IMG/VR virus record: IMGVR_UViG_3300025652_000119
Span: 1-48,852 of that record
Origin: a virus
Reading direction: 5' to 3' (one strand)
DNA length: 48,852 bases
Shown here: piece by piece, positions 27,376 to 37,052 of the stretch
Position numbering within the stretch: the first letter of the stretch is position 1
Layout of the letters: each line of letters begins with the position of its first letter
The notes under the pieces: model-generated
The model's database searches: none
What the model saw: the letters and a program-made list of their open reading frames with translations, nothing else
What the model was told of the DNA's origin: nothing
Position numbers and translations under genes: made by a program

Positions 27376-28647
27376 TTAATCGCTAGCTAATGCAGTACCT
27401 GCACCTGTTGCGCTATTAAATAAATCTTCAAAATCTGCCGCATTACCTGCAGAAGCAGCTTCAAAAGCTACAACGATAGTACCTTTAACTTTACCACCAT
27501 TATTAATTGCGTGCGGTTGATTGGAGCCAGAAAGAGCATATTCGATAACCATTACATCGTAATCTGTACCGTCTTTTGCTTGTAAATCAGCAAAAGATTG
27601 TGCGCTAGGGAATCCAGTGCCTGTAAAAGAAGCTCCGCCTGGAGTGTCTTGAGATAATCCAAACCATTCCATATCTGCAATAGCTTCGCCGTTAGTGTTA
27701 CCTTTAGCTGGAGCTGTACTTGTGTCGGAAGTAGTAGATCCCCATCCATCTAATTGGAATTCAAAAGAAACTACGTGGTAAGGATATAAACCTACCTTGT
27801 GATATGCAGCTAAAGCTGTTAATTTAATACCACAATCAGCAGCTTCAACAACTGCAGCTGTAAGAGTTTTAGAATCTGCAGCTGTAGCTCCTGCTTCTTG
27901 AGAAGGCATGTCTAAAGTAATGTTATTACCGTTAACTGCTGCAACTTTGTATACAGGAACGCCTGCACCACTAGTTTGACGTAAGTACATACCTACAGCT
28001 ACACCGTGAGATGCAGAAGCAACAACTTGATCAGAACCTCTTGTCCAAGCAAGAGTTGAAGATCCAGAAGTATCTGCTTCAGTAGTAGCTGCTGAAAAAC
28101 GTTGAACTGAAATTTTAGCTCTGTTAGGCCCTATTGTAGAACCATCAGCAAATTTCATTTTACCCATTTTTTGAGCAATACCATTTGCAATTTCAATTTG
28201 AGTTGCATTTGCATCAGATACAAACTCAAAAAAGTATTGATCTTTTTGTTTAGAGTAAAGCTCTGTGTCATTAGTAAATTGTAATCGTAAAGTGTAACGA
28301 TTAGAGTTTATTGCTTCAATAGAGTTTCCATTGTTAACATCAGTGTAACCAATGTTAGAAATTTGAAAAGCTTCTGATGTTGAGTCTGCTATTGCCTTAA
28401 CTCGTACTATATCATCAAAGTCAAGAAGAGGTGTAGAACGAATACTACCATCTTGATGAGGCTGTACAATTCTAAATTTGTCTCCTGATGCTAATGCGGT
28501 AGCAGCTAGTAAAGTACCAAACTCATCAGCTACACCAAACTCACCTGCACCTGCTGTCGCTGATGATGCTAAATCTGCTAAAGTTTCACTAGAGCCACTA
28601 TCGTAGTCTCCAATGAATACGTGAAAATTATGTCCGTAAATTGCCAT
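27376..28647 (-). CDS. Major structural protein, possibly tail tube or sheath-like
   Basis: The 423-residue protein is rich in Ala, Gly, Ser and Thr, with sections AIYGHNFHVFIGDYDSG, ALASGDKFRIVQPHQDGSIR and a C-terminal VKGTIVVAFEAASAGNAA. There are no hydrophobic or coiled segments. The composition and the dedicated terminator directly downstream suggest an abundant virion protein. It lies after the head-completion genes, where major tail or decoration genes sit. Crass-like phages are short-tailed, so calling it a tail tube would be unsafe; a main tail, neck or head decoration protein are all possible. Confidence 0.55.
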   Translation of the reverse strand: MAIYGHNFHVFIGDYDSGSSETLADLASSATAGAGEFGVADEFGTLLAATALASGDKFRIVQPHQDGSIRSTPLLDFDDIVRVKAIADSTSEAFQISNIGYTDVNNGNSIEAINSNRYTLRLQFTNDTELYSKQKDQYFFEFVSDANATQIEIANGIAQKMGKMKFADGSTIGPNRAKISVQRFSAATTEADTSGSSTLAWTRGSDQVVASASHGVAVGMYLRQTSGAGVPVYKVAAVNGNNITLDMPSQEAGATAADSKTLTAAVVEAADCGIKLTALAAYHKVGLYPYHVVSFEFQLDGWGSTTSDTSTAPAKGNTNGEAIADMEWFGLSQDTPGGASFTGTGFPSAQSFADLQAKDGTDYDVMVIEYALSGSNQPHAINNGGKVKGTIVVAFEAASAGNAADFEDLFNSATGAGTALASD

Positions 28648-28683
28648 TTGTTGTCTATTTTAAAAATTAATTAATTGTTGTTA

Positions 28684-29403
28684 TTATACGTATAAAAATG
28701 TCATAATAACTTTAATAGTTGTTGCTGCTGTTGCCAGATCAGCTCCTTGAGCTCTAAAGTTAACATGAATATCTCTCGCAGCTGCGCTATATAAAGCTCC
28801 TGCTACAGTAAGTGCTTCAGAGGTTGCTGGTCCACCTAATGGGCCTATACCTGCAGTTGCAAAATGATTTGCAGCATGTCCATGAGAATTTTCAATAACA
28901 TATAAAGGAACATTCGCTGTCCAAGTTACTGCTGCTCCACCATCGTCACATAAAGCTGTTAAATCCAATAACTGATTGCCAGAAGCAGCTGTACCGATTT
29001 CAATATCAAAATCGTTTCCAGAACTTCCTCCAGTTACAATGTTTCCAGCTGGAATACATATAACATCTTTAATAATTGTACCAGCTGGTTGTGATATAGC
29101 TGGTACCGCATAATCTGTATCGTCTGTTACCGCAATTGTAGCTGATGTTGCTGTTGCTGAGGATATTTTAAATGCTCCATCAGCACCAATAGAAACACCA
29201 CCAGTTAAGATGTGTGCATCTGTTGTTGCATCACCAACTGTTAAATTGCTGACAATAGACTGAGCATTTGTATCAGACGAACTGATATAATCTCCCGCAA
29301 GATCATTAAAATCCTGTGCTCGAACGGGAGTATTACCAACTAGTCCTCCTTTATTTTTAGAAGGAGCAACGTTAGCGTTTGTTATTTTTGCTGTTCTTGC
29401 CAT
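28684..29403 (-). CDS. Structural protein, decoration or fibre-like
   Basis: The 239-residue protein has an N-terminal region with VGNTPVRAQDFNDLAGDY, a phrase seen near the start of many marine phage fibre-like proteins, then beta-rich segments (TSATIAVTDDTDYAVPA, DIEIGTAASGNQLLDLTALC) and a final TIKVIMTFLYV. It is Ala/Thr rich and lacks membrane segments. It is preceded by the ring-like protein and followed by the major structural protein. A minor virion protein is the best guess. Confidence 0.5.
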   Translation of the reverse strand: MARTAKITNANVAPSKNKGGLVGNTPVRAQDFNDLAGDYISSSDTNAQSIVSNLTVGDATTDAHILTGGVSIGADGAFKISSATATSATIAVTDDTDYAVPAISQPAGTIIKDVICIPAGNIVTGGSSGNDFDIEIGTAASGNQLLDLTALCDDGGAAVTWTANVPLYVIENSHGHAANHFATAGIGPLGGPATSEALTVAGALYSAAARDIHVNFRAQGADLATAATTIKVIMTFLYV

Positions 29404-29408
29404 TTTAT

Positions 29409-30092
29409 TTATTCTATTTCGTTAAGTTCTATTTTACTTGATTGGTATCGTGGTTGCTCTACATTCTCTAAAGCATCTACAACAGCCATTCTTACGATTT
29501 CCTTATGCGTATGTTCTGCTAGAGAACAATCTACATCAGGCTCTATAAGCAGAGGATTTTTAATATATCTTAAATGATATTCGCTAACAATTTGATTGTC
29601 TCCGCATATCAATTCAAAATTATTGTCAAATCCTTTTCCTCCAAAATCTAATCTATAAACTGTATGTTTATTAGGTTTATTAAAAGGGTCGTCTATAATT
29701 TTATTATACCTATCGTGAGTTATTGGTTTTACACCAACTCTAGTAGATCCTGATTGTTCTACTGTTTGAACATTAGCTTCTTCATTTATTGCATGTCTGT
29801 AATCTTCAGGCAACGCAACAAATTGGCCGTTAGGTTTATTGTGTGCTTGATCTACAGCAGAAGGAACAATTACAGCATTACTTATTAATGTTCTTAAATC
29901 GTCTCTACGCTTTTGATCTTCTTCAAAATTTGTACGTCTAGTGTTATTTCCAAATGCACGTTTAGATATAAACTTCTCTTGAGATATATTCAAAAAAGAA
30001 TCTATCTCTTCTTCAAGGAAAGAAGGGGCATCAAAAGAGTCCCCTTTATCCATTAGAAGTTTAAATTCAGCATGCATTTCTATTCTAGTCAT
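29409..30092 (-). CDS. Connector / ring-like structural protein (crAss-like type)
   Basis: The 227-residue protein carries LEEEIDSFLNISQEKFISKR, then EEDQKRRDDLRTLI, the motif YRHAINEEANVQ, YHLRYIKNP and a close HTHKEIVRMAVVDALENVEQ, PRYQ. This string of motifs is the same as in a conserved structural protein of crAss-like and other Bacteroidetes podoviruses, generally taken as a head-tail connector. It lies two bases downstream of the 289-residue gene, in the usual place between the capsid gene and tail genes. Confidence in the family is good; its exact ring position is not known. Confidence 0.7.
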   Translation of the reverse strand: MTRIEMHAEFKLLMDKGDSFDAPSFLEEEIDSFLNISQEKFISKRAFGNNTRRTNFEEDQKRRDDLRTLISNAVIVPSAVDQAHNKPNGQFVALPEDYRHAINEEANVQTVEQSGSTRVGVKPITHDRYNKIIDDPFNKPNKHTVYRLDFGGKGFDNNFELICGDNQIVSEYHLRYIKNPLLIEPDVDCSLAEHTHKEIVRMAVVDALENVEQPRYQSSKIELNEIE

Positions 30093-30093
30093 A

Positions 30094-30963
30094 CTATTTT
30101 GCTATAGACATTTTTCCTTTTAAATCTAAATATACTTCCTGATTATCAGGATTTTGTAAATACTCAATAGCTTGCTCAAGTGTGTATCCTACAACATCTC
30201 CACCAGGAAGTTGATACTTAGTACCATTCTTCACAAGAACTCTTGATGATATACAATCATCAATAAATGCTCTCATTTTAAATGTAGGATCTTCTACAGT
30301 ATTAATAAACGTTTGAGGATCTTCTGTTACAATCTTATCAAGTTGAGACTCAATAAAATCTACAGAAGCTGTATCTCCAGCACGTTTACCCATTACTTTA
30401 AGAACATCTGCCATTTCTGTTGTTGACATATTACTAAACACTTTGTAAGCTCTTCGCTTAAGTTTAGATTTTTTATTTTCCATTTTAGCTTCTTGCTCAA
30501 CTGAAGTCATCACGTATTCTGCAAAAGGAGTGTCAAAACGCTCCATTTCAGAATTAGCAACTCTTTGGTGAGCTTTTAAAACTAAATATTTTACTTCGTC
30601 TTCTGGGCTATTAGTATCTAATGAGATACCTTCTGAAGGAACATCTATTTTAAACATAGTCCAATAATCTCTATTGTACTTTGATAATGTTCCAGGAGAC
30701 ATATGCATCTTTCTTTCAAGACGTTTTTCGTCTGCTTCTGTTAACCCAGTATTAAGAATTCCAGTTCCCTTTGTTGCTTGAACGGTTAATCTTTCAAAAC
30801 ATTTAGAATAACGGAGGCTCCCGTCGTGATCGTCGGGAAGCCATCCGTGCTTCTTTATAGGTTTTAAAGTAACCTTAGTAGTATCAATAACACTTTCTCT
30901 CTCCACTTGAACAGCTTCTACTACTGCCGAAACAGTTTCTTTTTTAGCTATCTTTTTTGCCAT
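30094..30963 (-). CDS. Conserved structural-module protein next to capsid gene
   Basis: The 289-residue protein has a disordered basic N-terminus (AKKIAKKE), a central mainly helical part (MHMSPGTLSKYNRDYW, LVLKAHQRVANSEMERF, MSTTEMADVLKVMG) and ends with a short acidic part. Proteins of this kind occupy the place after the major capsid gene in crAss-like genomes and have no fixed function. A role in capsid assembly or as packaged cargo can be proposed from location. The gap to the capsid gene is 40 bases and shows no promoter. Confidence 0.55.
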   Translation of the reverse strand: MAKKIAKKETVSAVVEAVQVERESVIDTTKVTLKPIKKHGWLPDDHDGSLRYSKCFERLTVQATKGTGILNTGLTEADEKRLERKMHMSPGTLSKYNRDYWTMFKIDVPSEGISLDTNSPEDEVKYLVLKAHQRVANSEMERFDTPFAEYVMTSVEQEAKMENKKSKLKRRAYKVFSNMSTTEMADVLKVMGKRAGDTASVDFIESQLDKIVTEDPQTFINTVEDPTFKMRAFIDDCISSRVLVKNGTKYQLPGGDVVGYTLEQAIEYLQNPDNQEVYLDLKGKMSIAK

Positions 30964-31003
30964 CTTCTTATGTGCTTATATTAATTTAATTATTACTAAT
31001 TTA

Positions 31004-32455
31004 TCAAACAGTTGATGAGTAAATCAATTCTGCACAAGACATTGGGTTTTGAATTAAAACACCTTGTTGCGCTTGAGCAAATAATTGATAACCATCTACA
31101 GGAGATGAAGAACCTGATGAGAACGATGTGTTTGGTCCTAACGGTGAAGTTGAACCAGCAACGTGCCACATTAATTCTTTACGTCCTTTAGGGTATACTC
31201 GACGGATGTTGTTTTCTCCACCTGAAGTACCCATGTTTAGAATAGTGTAACGGTAAGACTCAGTGTATCCACCTTTTGGGTGCGGCACACGGTTACGAAT
31301 CTCATCATCATATAATGGTAAGTGAACTAGAGTAAACTTGATACCTTGTGGTCCCATGTATTCTCTGTACTGACCTTGGAATCCTAGATTTTGTCCATCA
31401 CCAGAAATTCTTTTAGAATCTAATGGTTGGAATCTAGCAGCGTGGTTTTCAAGAGCTCTATGGAATTGTACCATACCTCTTTCACCTGTAAACGCTACAA
31501 AGTTACGTTGATCTTCTGGAAGTAAGTTAATTGAAAGGTTCAATAACACATCTTCTAAATAGTCAATTGTAAAGTCTGTATAGTGGAATTTGTAAGATGG
31601 AGAGATTTGCTCACGTAAACCTGCACCTTCAACGATAGCAGATCCAGAGTCACCCATCATAGCATAAGCTCCATTAACTTGTTTGTTAGATTTAGAGAAC
31701 CAAAGCATACGCTCTTTTTCTTTCATCCACTGACACATAAATTCGTATTCAGCATACTGAGTCCAAATCTTAGTAGATTTGTTAGACTTAGGGTCTAGCA
31801 TCTCAATAACTAAAGGACGTTGGTGCATGTTTCCAGGCACAGTGTAAGTCTTAGATAAGAAAGACATTGCATTACGCATTTTAAACGGAGAACTATAATG
31901 AGTTTCACCGTAAGTTCTGTTTAAAGTTCTTTCTTGTGGAGAGTACTCCTTACTTGCTCTAGATCCTGCTGCAATTAAGCTTGGAGGAATAAAGTCTGCA
32001 GGATTAGAAGTCATCAAAGTACAAGGGTAAACAAAGGAAGCTCCTTCCATAAAAGGCTCTTGCATCACACGAACAGCAGTTTCACCGTCATCTAAAACTA
32101 GTTTATCAGACATAGCGAAATATTTTTCTGCCATTTTAATATTTACGATAGCACCGAATTGCCCAGGCTTAGCTGCTAAACCTGCATCTGAACTACCTTG
32201 TATAACCACGGCTTTCTCATCGTCACCTTTTAGGTACCATTCAAAGTCGTTATCTGTGTCAAGCTCTTGCTCTCCACCTCCAACAGATAGGAAGTAATCC
32301 ATACCTGCATATTGATTCATACCAAATACTCTACTAATGATATTTGATACCAGTGTAGGTTCGGCTGCGAATACGCTTCCTAGGTGGTTCTCAGTTGTTA
32401 AGCCAGACCAGCTTTTAGGAGCGTACAATTGTAATGAACTAATTGTGTTTGCCAT
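31004..32455 (-). CDS. Major capsid protein (HK97 fold, crAss-like type)
   Basis: The 483-residue protein resembles crAss-like major capsid proteins in length and in segments such as LLPEDQRNFVAFTGERG, QFHRALENHAARF, YREYMGPQGIKFTLVHLPLYDD, and PKGGYTESYRYTILNMG. These proteins adopt the HK97 fold and form the icosahedral shell. The gene lies directly downstream of the scaffold-like gene and its promoter, as expected for a high-output head gene. Codons with C and G in the third position are more common here than in neighbouring fibre genes, matching high expression. Confidence 0.82.
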   Translation of the reverse strand: MANTISSLQLYAPKSWSGLTTENHLGSVFAAEPTLVSNIISRVFGMNQYAGMDYFLSVGGGEQELDTDNDFEWYLKGDDEKAVVIQGSSDAGLAAKPGQFGAIVNIKMAEKYFAMSDKLVLDDGETAVRVMQEPFMEGASFVYPCTLMTSNPADFIPPSLIAAGSRASKEYSPQERTLNRTYGETHYSSPFKMRNAMSFLSKTYTVPGNMHQRPLVIEMLDPKSNKSTKIWTQYAEYEFMCQWMKEKERMLWFSKSNKQVNGAYAMMGDSGSAIVEGAGLREQISPSYKFHYTDFTIDYLEDVLLNLSINLLPEDQRNFVAFTGERGMVQFHRALENHAARFQPLDSKRISGDGQNLGFQGQYREYMGPQGIKFTLVHLPLYDDEIRNRVPHPKGGYTESYRYTILNMGTSGGENNIRRVYPKGRKELMWHVAGSTSPLGPNTSFSSGSSSPVDGYQLFAQAQQGVLIQNPMSCAELIYSSTV

Positions 32456-32500
32456 TTTTAATTAATTTAATTATTACTTGTTGTTTATATAAATAGCTCC

Positions 32501-33652
32501 TTATCGCAGAGATTTTCTCATAGTGTCAAAATTAACAGCTTTAGAGGTACCTCTACTTGGTCTGGAACCAGTTTTTTTCGTACTCTTTATTGCGTTAGCC
32601 AACTTACGAGTTGATTTAGTAGTTGACTGACGTTCAAATGCTGAAAAATCCCACTTTAGGACTGTAGCTAAATATGCTATTTTTAAATCAAACTCAGGAT
32701 CTTTTTCTCTCATTCTCATGATTTCATTTTTTCCGTTTTTGTCTAACTTAGTTATACCTTTATATAGATTAGTTTTGTCTTTTGGAGACAATGCAAATCC
32801 AGGTAAAATTTCTTCTTTCTTTCCAATATGATCATTTAAGTCTTCAAGCCATTGTTCATGTGCTTGGATTCTTTGTTTTTGATCTTCTTTTTGTTTTTGA
32901 ATCAAGTGAGTTTTTTCAGCTTTTTGTATCTCTTTTAAAGATGCTAAAGCTTCCTCAGCTTCTTCTTTCAAAACCCCAGAATCTTCGTATCTATTTAGCT
33001 TTCTAGTAATTCTCTCTTCAGACCAACCACTTTTAACTAATAGATCTCTTACTAACATTTTCTGCATAGAAACATTACTTTCTAAACTTTCTTCTGCTAT
33101 AGATTCGTAAGACTGCTCGCTTGCGCTAGCATTAATTAAATCATATATGTTTACACCTGCTTCATAATTATCTAAAAGATATTTAATCTCTTCAGGCATA
33201 TTATCTTTATATTCAGTTACTTTTTCGTCAATAGTATTTTGAACTTTATCTAGTAACCATTCTTCGTTATCCTCAAACTCTTCATCGTTAAAGTCTATTA
33301 ACCCTTTATCTCTTTGCATTTCTGCAAAAATTCTAAGTGGGTTATCTCCTTCTTCTTCTGTAGACTCTTCAGTTTCGCTAGCTTCAATTGTTTCAGAAAC
33401 TTCTTCCTCTTTATCTGCTGAAGTATTTTCTGTTTCAATTGCATTTTTATCTTCTAGCTCTTCTACGTTTGTTTCTGGAATTTCATCAACTTCTAGTATT
33501 TTTAATTCAGGATTAAAAATACTAGGCTCTTCTGCCACTTCTAGTTCTGCTCCCTCAGCTTTTGGCTGATCTTCTTTCTTCTCTGGACTAGTAGTTAGAT
33601 TATCTAACACACTTAAGTCCAATCCATCTAAAATGTTGTCTTCTATTGCCAT
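32501..33652 (-). CDS. Putative scaffolding protein
   Basis: The 383-residue protein has a very acidic, low-complexity N-terminal third (EETVE, ETEESTEEEGDN), a helical middle with long charged coils (AEEALASLKEIQKAEKTHLI, KQKEDQKQRIQAHEQW) and a basic tail (STRKLANAIKSTKKTGSRP). Phage scaffolding proteins have such an acidic and helical body and a basic end that contacts the capsid shell. It is preceded by a promoter 22 bases upstream and followed by the major capsid gene. No protease motif was found. Confidence 0.65.
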   Translation of the reverse strand: MAIEDNILDGLDLSVLDNLTTSPEKKEDQPKAEGAELEVAEEPSIFNPELKILEVDEIPETNVEELEDKNAIETENTSADKEEEVSETIEASETEESTEEEGDNPLRIFAEMQRDKGLIDFNDEEFEDNEEWLLDKVQNTIDEKVTEYKDNMPEEIKYLLDNYEAGVNIYDLINASASEQSYESIAEESLESNVSMQKMLVRDLLVKSGWSEERITRKLNRYEDSGVLKEEAEEALASLKEIQKAEKTHLIQKQKEDQKQRIQAHEQWLEDLNDHIGKKEEILPGFALSPKDKTNLYKGITKLDKNGKNEIMRMREKDPEFDLKIAYLATVLKWDFSAFERQSTTKSTRKLANAIKSTKKTGSRPSRGTSKAVNFDTMRKSLR

Positions 33653-33673
33653 AGAGTTTTATTTATTAAGTGA

Positions 33674-33703
33674 CAAAAATAATTATTTTAAGTTAGTATA
33701 CAA
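33674..33703 (-). promoter_or_regulatory. Bacteroidetes-type promoter before scaffold and capsid genes
   Basis: On the minus strand TTG (33703-33701), 19 bases, then TATTTTTG (33681-33674) fit TTG-N19-TAnnTTTG, the Bacteroidetes vegetative promoter form. The scaffold ATG lies 22 bases downstream. It shares its -33/-7 form and spacing with the promoter at 37087-37116. Confidence 0.75.
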
Positions 33704-33724
33704 CACTTTGTCACTACAGTGTTG
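33701..33724 (-). promoter_or_regulatory. Stem-loop overlapping the -33 element
   Basis: CAACACT (33701-33707) pairs perfectly with AGTGTTG (33718-33724) around a ten-base loop. It lies after the portal stop codon and includes the TTG of the promoter. It could be a weak terminator for the portal transcript or an operator; no T tract follows at once. Confidence 0.5.
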
Positions 33725-33742
33725 GTTAAATTATTTTGTTTT

Positions 33743-33754
33743 TATAGCTAAAAC
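33743..33754 (-). repeat. Upstream 12-base element GTTTTAGCTATA, copy 1
   Basis: The minus-strand sequence GTTTTAGCTATA lies 39 bases upstream of the TTG of the scaffold promoter. The same 12 bases lie 38 bases upstream of the other late promoter (37155-37166). Identical spacing suggests a binding site for a phage activator of late transcription. Confidence 0.5.
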
Positions 33755-33767
33755 ATAATTTATAAGA

Positions 33768-36227
33768 TTATACTTTTTTGTTTTGTTTCGCTATTTTTGC
33801 TTTTTCTATCCTTTCTTTGGATGCTAACTGCTCTCTTTCTAGTTGCATTTTCTCTTGTTGTAGCTGAGCGTCTTGAGCTACCTTAGCTCTTTCGATGTCT
33901 AATTTAGCTAGATCTACACTATCTCTAACACCGTTATCATTCATATCTTGATCAACAGATTTTCCTAAAAGATTCATTTGTGCAATACGCACTTTAGTTT
34001 GGTTATCCTCAGTATTTCTTTGATCTTCTCTATTTTCTTTTTCTTGATCCAGCTGTAGTTTAGCTTGCTCAAGTTGCATTTTTTGAGCTTCTACTTCTTG
34101 TTGTTGCTGCATTTGCATTTCTTGCATTTGCATTTGTTGCTGCTGTTGTTGCTCAACTCTTTGCTGGGCTTCTTTTTCAGAACGTTTAAGATTTGTTCGT
34201 AAATCTGATATAGAGCTTGCGTTATATATTTGTACCACATCTGATAATGTCATTTGTTCGTTCTGAAGCGCGGCATGCGTTAATTGTTTAAGTGCTTCGA
34301 TTGCCATATTATCTTTAGCAGAATTAGATATAAATAATCCATACTCTGATTGTGAGAATTGATCTCCATTTAATTTAAAGAATACGTTTGCTAAATCATC
34401 TGTCATGTACTGAATTCTTTTAGAATTTCCTTTGTACACATCTCTAGACACATTTAATAAAGTTTCTAAAACTCTAGTTTTAGTTTGATTATGAACTTCA
34501 AACCATTTTTCTGTAATATGCGAAGATTGCACTACAGCTCGCTGTGCATTACCTACTTGTTCAGAATTAGATATTGCTCCCATTCTTTGAGGAGTTACAC
34601 CAGATAATGTATATATTTTTTGTTCTACAAAATCTAATAACTGTACGTGTTGTTGTATATAATTACCAGTTTCCATATCTAACACTTTATTTTGTGTAGA
34701 TATATTACCAGCAAGTTTACCAGTAGATTGTCCTTTCTTACCTTCGTTAAAAGAATCTACAAAACCAAACTTCATTGATTGTGCATAGTACATCCACTTT
34801 TCTACTTCCCATCCATCGGGAATTAGTGATAAGTCTATTAAAGATATTTTACCTTGGTTAGATGCTATAGAAAGTTCTAATCTATACCACATAGTAATGT
34901 ACATGTACACCCAAGGAACTAGTCTATCCATAAGAGATACAGACTGAGCGTTGTTTGCGTTGTATATTGTTCCAACATACCCAGAACTACATAAAGATAA
35001 ATTATCCATATGTCTAAATTGTTGAGGTCTAACTCTAATGTTTATAAAAGTGTCTTCACCAATTTTAGTTCCTTCCCAGTATTCGTTAACCCACATGTAC
35101 TCTATAGATTCTCCAATACTGTCATTTATTTTATAAGTTTCTCCTACGATAGTTTCTTGTGGAATACCTTGCTCATCAATGTAAGTTAATCTTCCTATCT
35201 TACGCATAGATTTCCAAACTACTTTAGTAACTCTAATGTTACCGTCTTGATCGTAGTAATTAAATATATTTGAGTCTCCTTCAGTTCCTTCTCTATTTTG
35301 TATAAAAAGTTTTTCTTGATTAGGAAAATTTAAAAGACTTTTACTATCTACAGAACCTTTATGCCCTTGTTCTTTTTCTAGTTTATCTATTTGTGCTGCA
35401 GTAAGATCTTCGTAGTAATTATCAATAACTGTATTTATAGACATAAATGTGTCTTCTACGATAACATCAGCATTATCTACATAGTCTTCATTATGCGGTA
35501 ATAGAACATAAAACTCTAAAGGATTTACTCTTCTTACAGTAGGTTCATTAGAAACTTCTTCTACACAGTAGATTTCTTCTCCCACTAGCAATGCATCTTC
35601 CCAACCTTTAGCAAACTTTACTTTTAATTTTTGTTCTCTTTCAAGATAGTTTAAAAGTTTGTTTGCAGTAGATTCATTCATATCTTGAAAATCGTAATCA
35701 AAATACTTTTGAACTCTTTTTAATTCTTCAGGAATGTTTGCTTGAGCTTGCTGCATAAACTGTTGAGCTTCTTCTTGTGACGAAGGTTGCCCCATAGATT
35801 GCATCATTTGCTCTGTAGACTGCTGTATAAGCTGTTGAAATATACCTACAACTTGTTTCTTTTTTTCTTCTTCTTTAGAAGATATAGATTCTTCGTTTAT
35901 AGATCTAACTACATAAGAAAAAGCTCTTTTGGCTTCTTCTCCAAAAAGTAAATTAAATATAGGAGATACTACGTCATAGTACTGCAGCGTAGCAGGAAGC
36001 TCTAAAGAACCTCCTAACCCTAAAGGGTCTGTAACGTATTCTAGATCTTTCTTGTCGAATTTACCATTATAAAGATCGTAGTTCCGCTTCTTTTTAAAGC
36101 GAGAACTACGTCTTGTATTATCATAAATACCTACTAAGCCTAATCCAGCTTCTATACATTCTTCTCCCCACTTCTGAGTCTTTTTTCTACGACTCAGTTT
36201 TTGTCTAGGAAAATCTAATTTAGGCAT
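33768..36227 (-). CDS. Portal protein
   Basis: The 819-residue protein lies in the position of a portal and resembles crAss-like portals. It has a structured body up to about 650 residues (phrases such as TRRSSRFKKKRNYDLYNGKFD, PTVRRVNPLEFYVL, VEKWMYYAQSMKFGF, ITEKWFEVHNQTKTRVLETL) and a very long Gln/Glu/Lys-rich helical C-terminus (MQMQEMQMQQQQEVEAQKMQ, then a further charged coil). The C-terminal coil corresponds to a portal barrel extending into the capsid. Upstream lie two decoration-like genes and the terminase. There is no protease or Mu-gpF fusion. Confidence 0.8.
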   Translation of the reverse strand: MPKLDFPRQKLSRRKKTQKWGEECIEAGLGLVGIYDNTRRSSRFKKKRNYDLYNGKFDKKDLEYVTDPLGLGGSLELPATLQYYDVVSPIFNLLFGEEAKRAFSYVVRSINEESISSKEEEKKKQVVGIFQQLIQQSTEQMMQSMGQPSSQEEAQQFMQQAQANIPEELKRVQKYFDYDFQDMNESTANKLLNYLEREQKLKVKFAKGWEDALLVGEEIYCVEEVSNEPTVRRVNPLEFYVLLPHNEDYVDNADVIVEDTFMSINTVIDNYYEDLTAAQIDKLEKEQGHKGSVDSKSLLNFPNQEKLFIQNREGTEGDSNIFNYYDQDGNIRVTKVVWKSMRKIGRLTYIDEQGIPQETIVGETYKINDSIGESIEYMWVNEYWEGTKIGEDTFINIRVRPQQFRHMDNLSLCSSGYVGTIYNANNAQSVSLMDRLVPWVYMYITMWYRLELSIASNQGKISLIDLSLIPDGWEVEKWMYYAQSMKFGFVDSFNEGKKGQSTGKLAGNISTQNKVLDMETGNYIQQHVQLLDFVEQKIYTLSGVTPQRMGAISNSEQVGNAQRAVVQSSHITEKWFEVHNQTKTRVLETLLNVSRDVYKGNSKRIQYMTDDLANVFFKLNGDQFSQSEYGLFISNSAKDNMAIEALKQLTHAALQNEQMTLSDVVQIYNASSISDLRTNLKRSEKEAQQRVEQQQQQQMQMQEMQMQQQQEVEAQKMQLEQAKLQLDQEKENREDQRNTEDNQTKVRIAQMNLLGKSVDQDMNDNGVRDSVDLAKLDIERAKVAQDAQLQQEKMQLEREQLASKERIEKAKIAKQNKKV

Positions 36228-36236
36228 AAATTATGT

Positions 36237-36611
36237 TTAGGCTACTTCTAGAATAAGATATTCTACTAAAGGAGTATTGGCAGATGATTTTACATGTACA
36301 GTTGTATTGTCTGCAGACGGGAAGAAGCAGAATTCACCTGCGTCTAGCGTTGCAAAAATAGCGTTACCGTCATCTTCAATAATAATTTTATCTGTAGCGT
36401 CTAAGTTTTTAATGTAAACGTATGCTTTTTTGTTTGTACCTGATAAAGCTTCTACTGCAATACCCATTCGAGTTACTGAAGTTTTTACTACTGTAAGACC
36501 TTGACGGTTATCACCATCAATTGTTAAAGCTTTAGTCACGGTTTTTGATATATTAACACTATCAAATAAATCATTACTTGATATGCTAAAGGTTGCGTTT
36601 AAAGTTGCCAT
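36237..36611 (-). CDS. Small decoration-like beta protein, paralogue 1
   Basis: The 124-residue protein begins ATLNATFSISSNDLFDSVN and has the plan: beta strands, KKAYVYIKNLDATDKIIIE, LDAGEFCFFPS, VEYLILE. It is a clear paralogue of the next gene upstream (36630-37052), sharing the SxxDLF start, AY(V/L)Y(I/M)KNL, GEF(C/L)F(F/I)P and VEYI/LxxE segments. The plan suits a virion surface beta-sandwich that coats a head or forms a fibre head. It ends ten bases before the portal ATG. Confidence 0.55.
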   Translation of the reverse strand: MATLNATFSISSNDLFDSVNISKTVTKALTIDGDNRQGLTVVKTSVTRMGIAVEALSGTNKKAYVYIKNLDATDKIIIEDDGNAIFATLDAGEFCFFPSADNTTVHVKSSANTPLVEYLILEVA

Positions 36612-36629
36612 ATTTTTATTTGTTTAAGA

Positions 36630-37052
36630 TTAACCTGCTGCTTTTTCCATTAAGATGTATTCAACTGTAGGGTTACCTGCAGCTGGCTCTAAATCTATAG
36701 ACTCGCAATTTGCTAAAGGAATAAATAAAAATTCTCCAGGCCCTAAAACTGCAAACCAGTCGTTTGATGTAGAGTCTGCAGTTACATCAGCTCCACCTGC
36801 ACGTCTAGATACTTCTACGTACTCACCTGATGTATTACTTAAATTTTTCATGTATAAATAAGCTTTGTCTCCATCGCCTTCTATTTCTTTTACATGTATG
36901 CTGTCTTCTGTCCCATTTCCTGTTAGGTATAATTTACCTATAACTTGGGAATCTCCCGCAGGAGATAGTGAGTCTGTTTCTGTAAAACTAACTGTTTGCT
37001 TTGCAAACAAGTCAGTACTAGAAAGACTCAGGGTTACATTTACTGTTGCCAT
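36630..37052 (-). CDS. Small decoration-like beta protein, paralogue 2
   Basis: The 140-residue protein is like the 124-residue neighbour but has an added acidic insert in the middle (RRAGGADVTADSTSNDW). Shared features include the SSTDLF start, KAYLYMKNLSNT, LGPGEFLFIPLANC and TVEYILMEKA. It is the first gene after a promoter and an AATTCGCGAATT palindrome, so it is likely made in large amount. A head decoration or head fibre role is inferred. Confidence 0.55.
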   Translation of the reverse strand: MATVNVTLSLSSTDLFAKQTVSFTETDSLSPAGDSQVIGKLYLTGNGTEDSIHVKEIEGDGDKAYLYMKNLSNTSGEYVEVSRRAGGADVTADSTSNDWFAVLGPGEFLFIPLANCESIDLEPAAGNPTVEYILMEKAAG

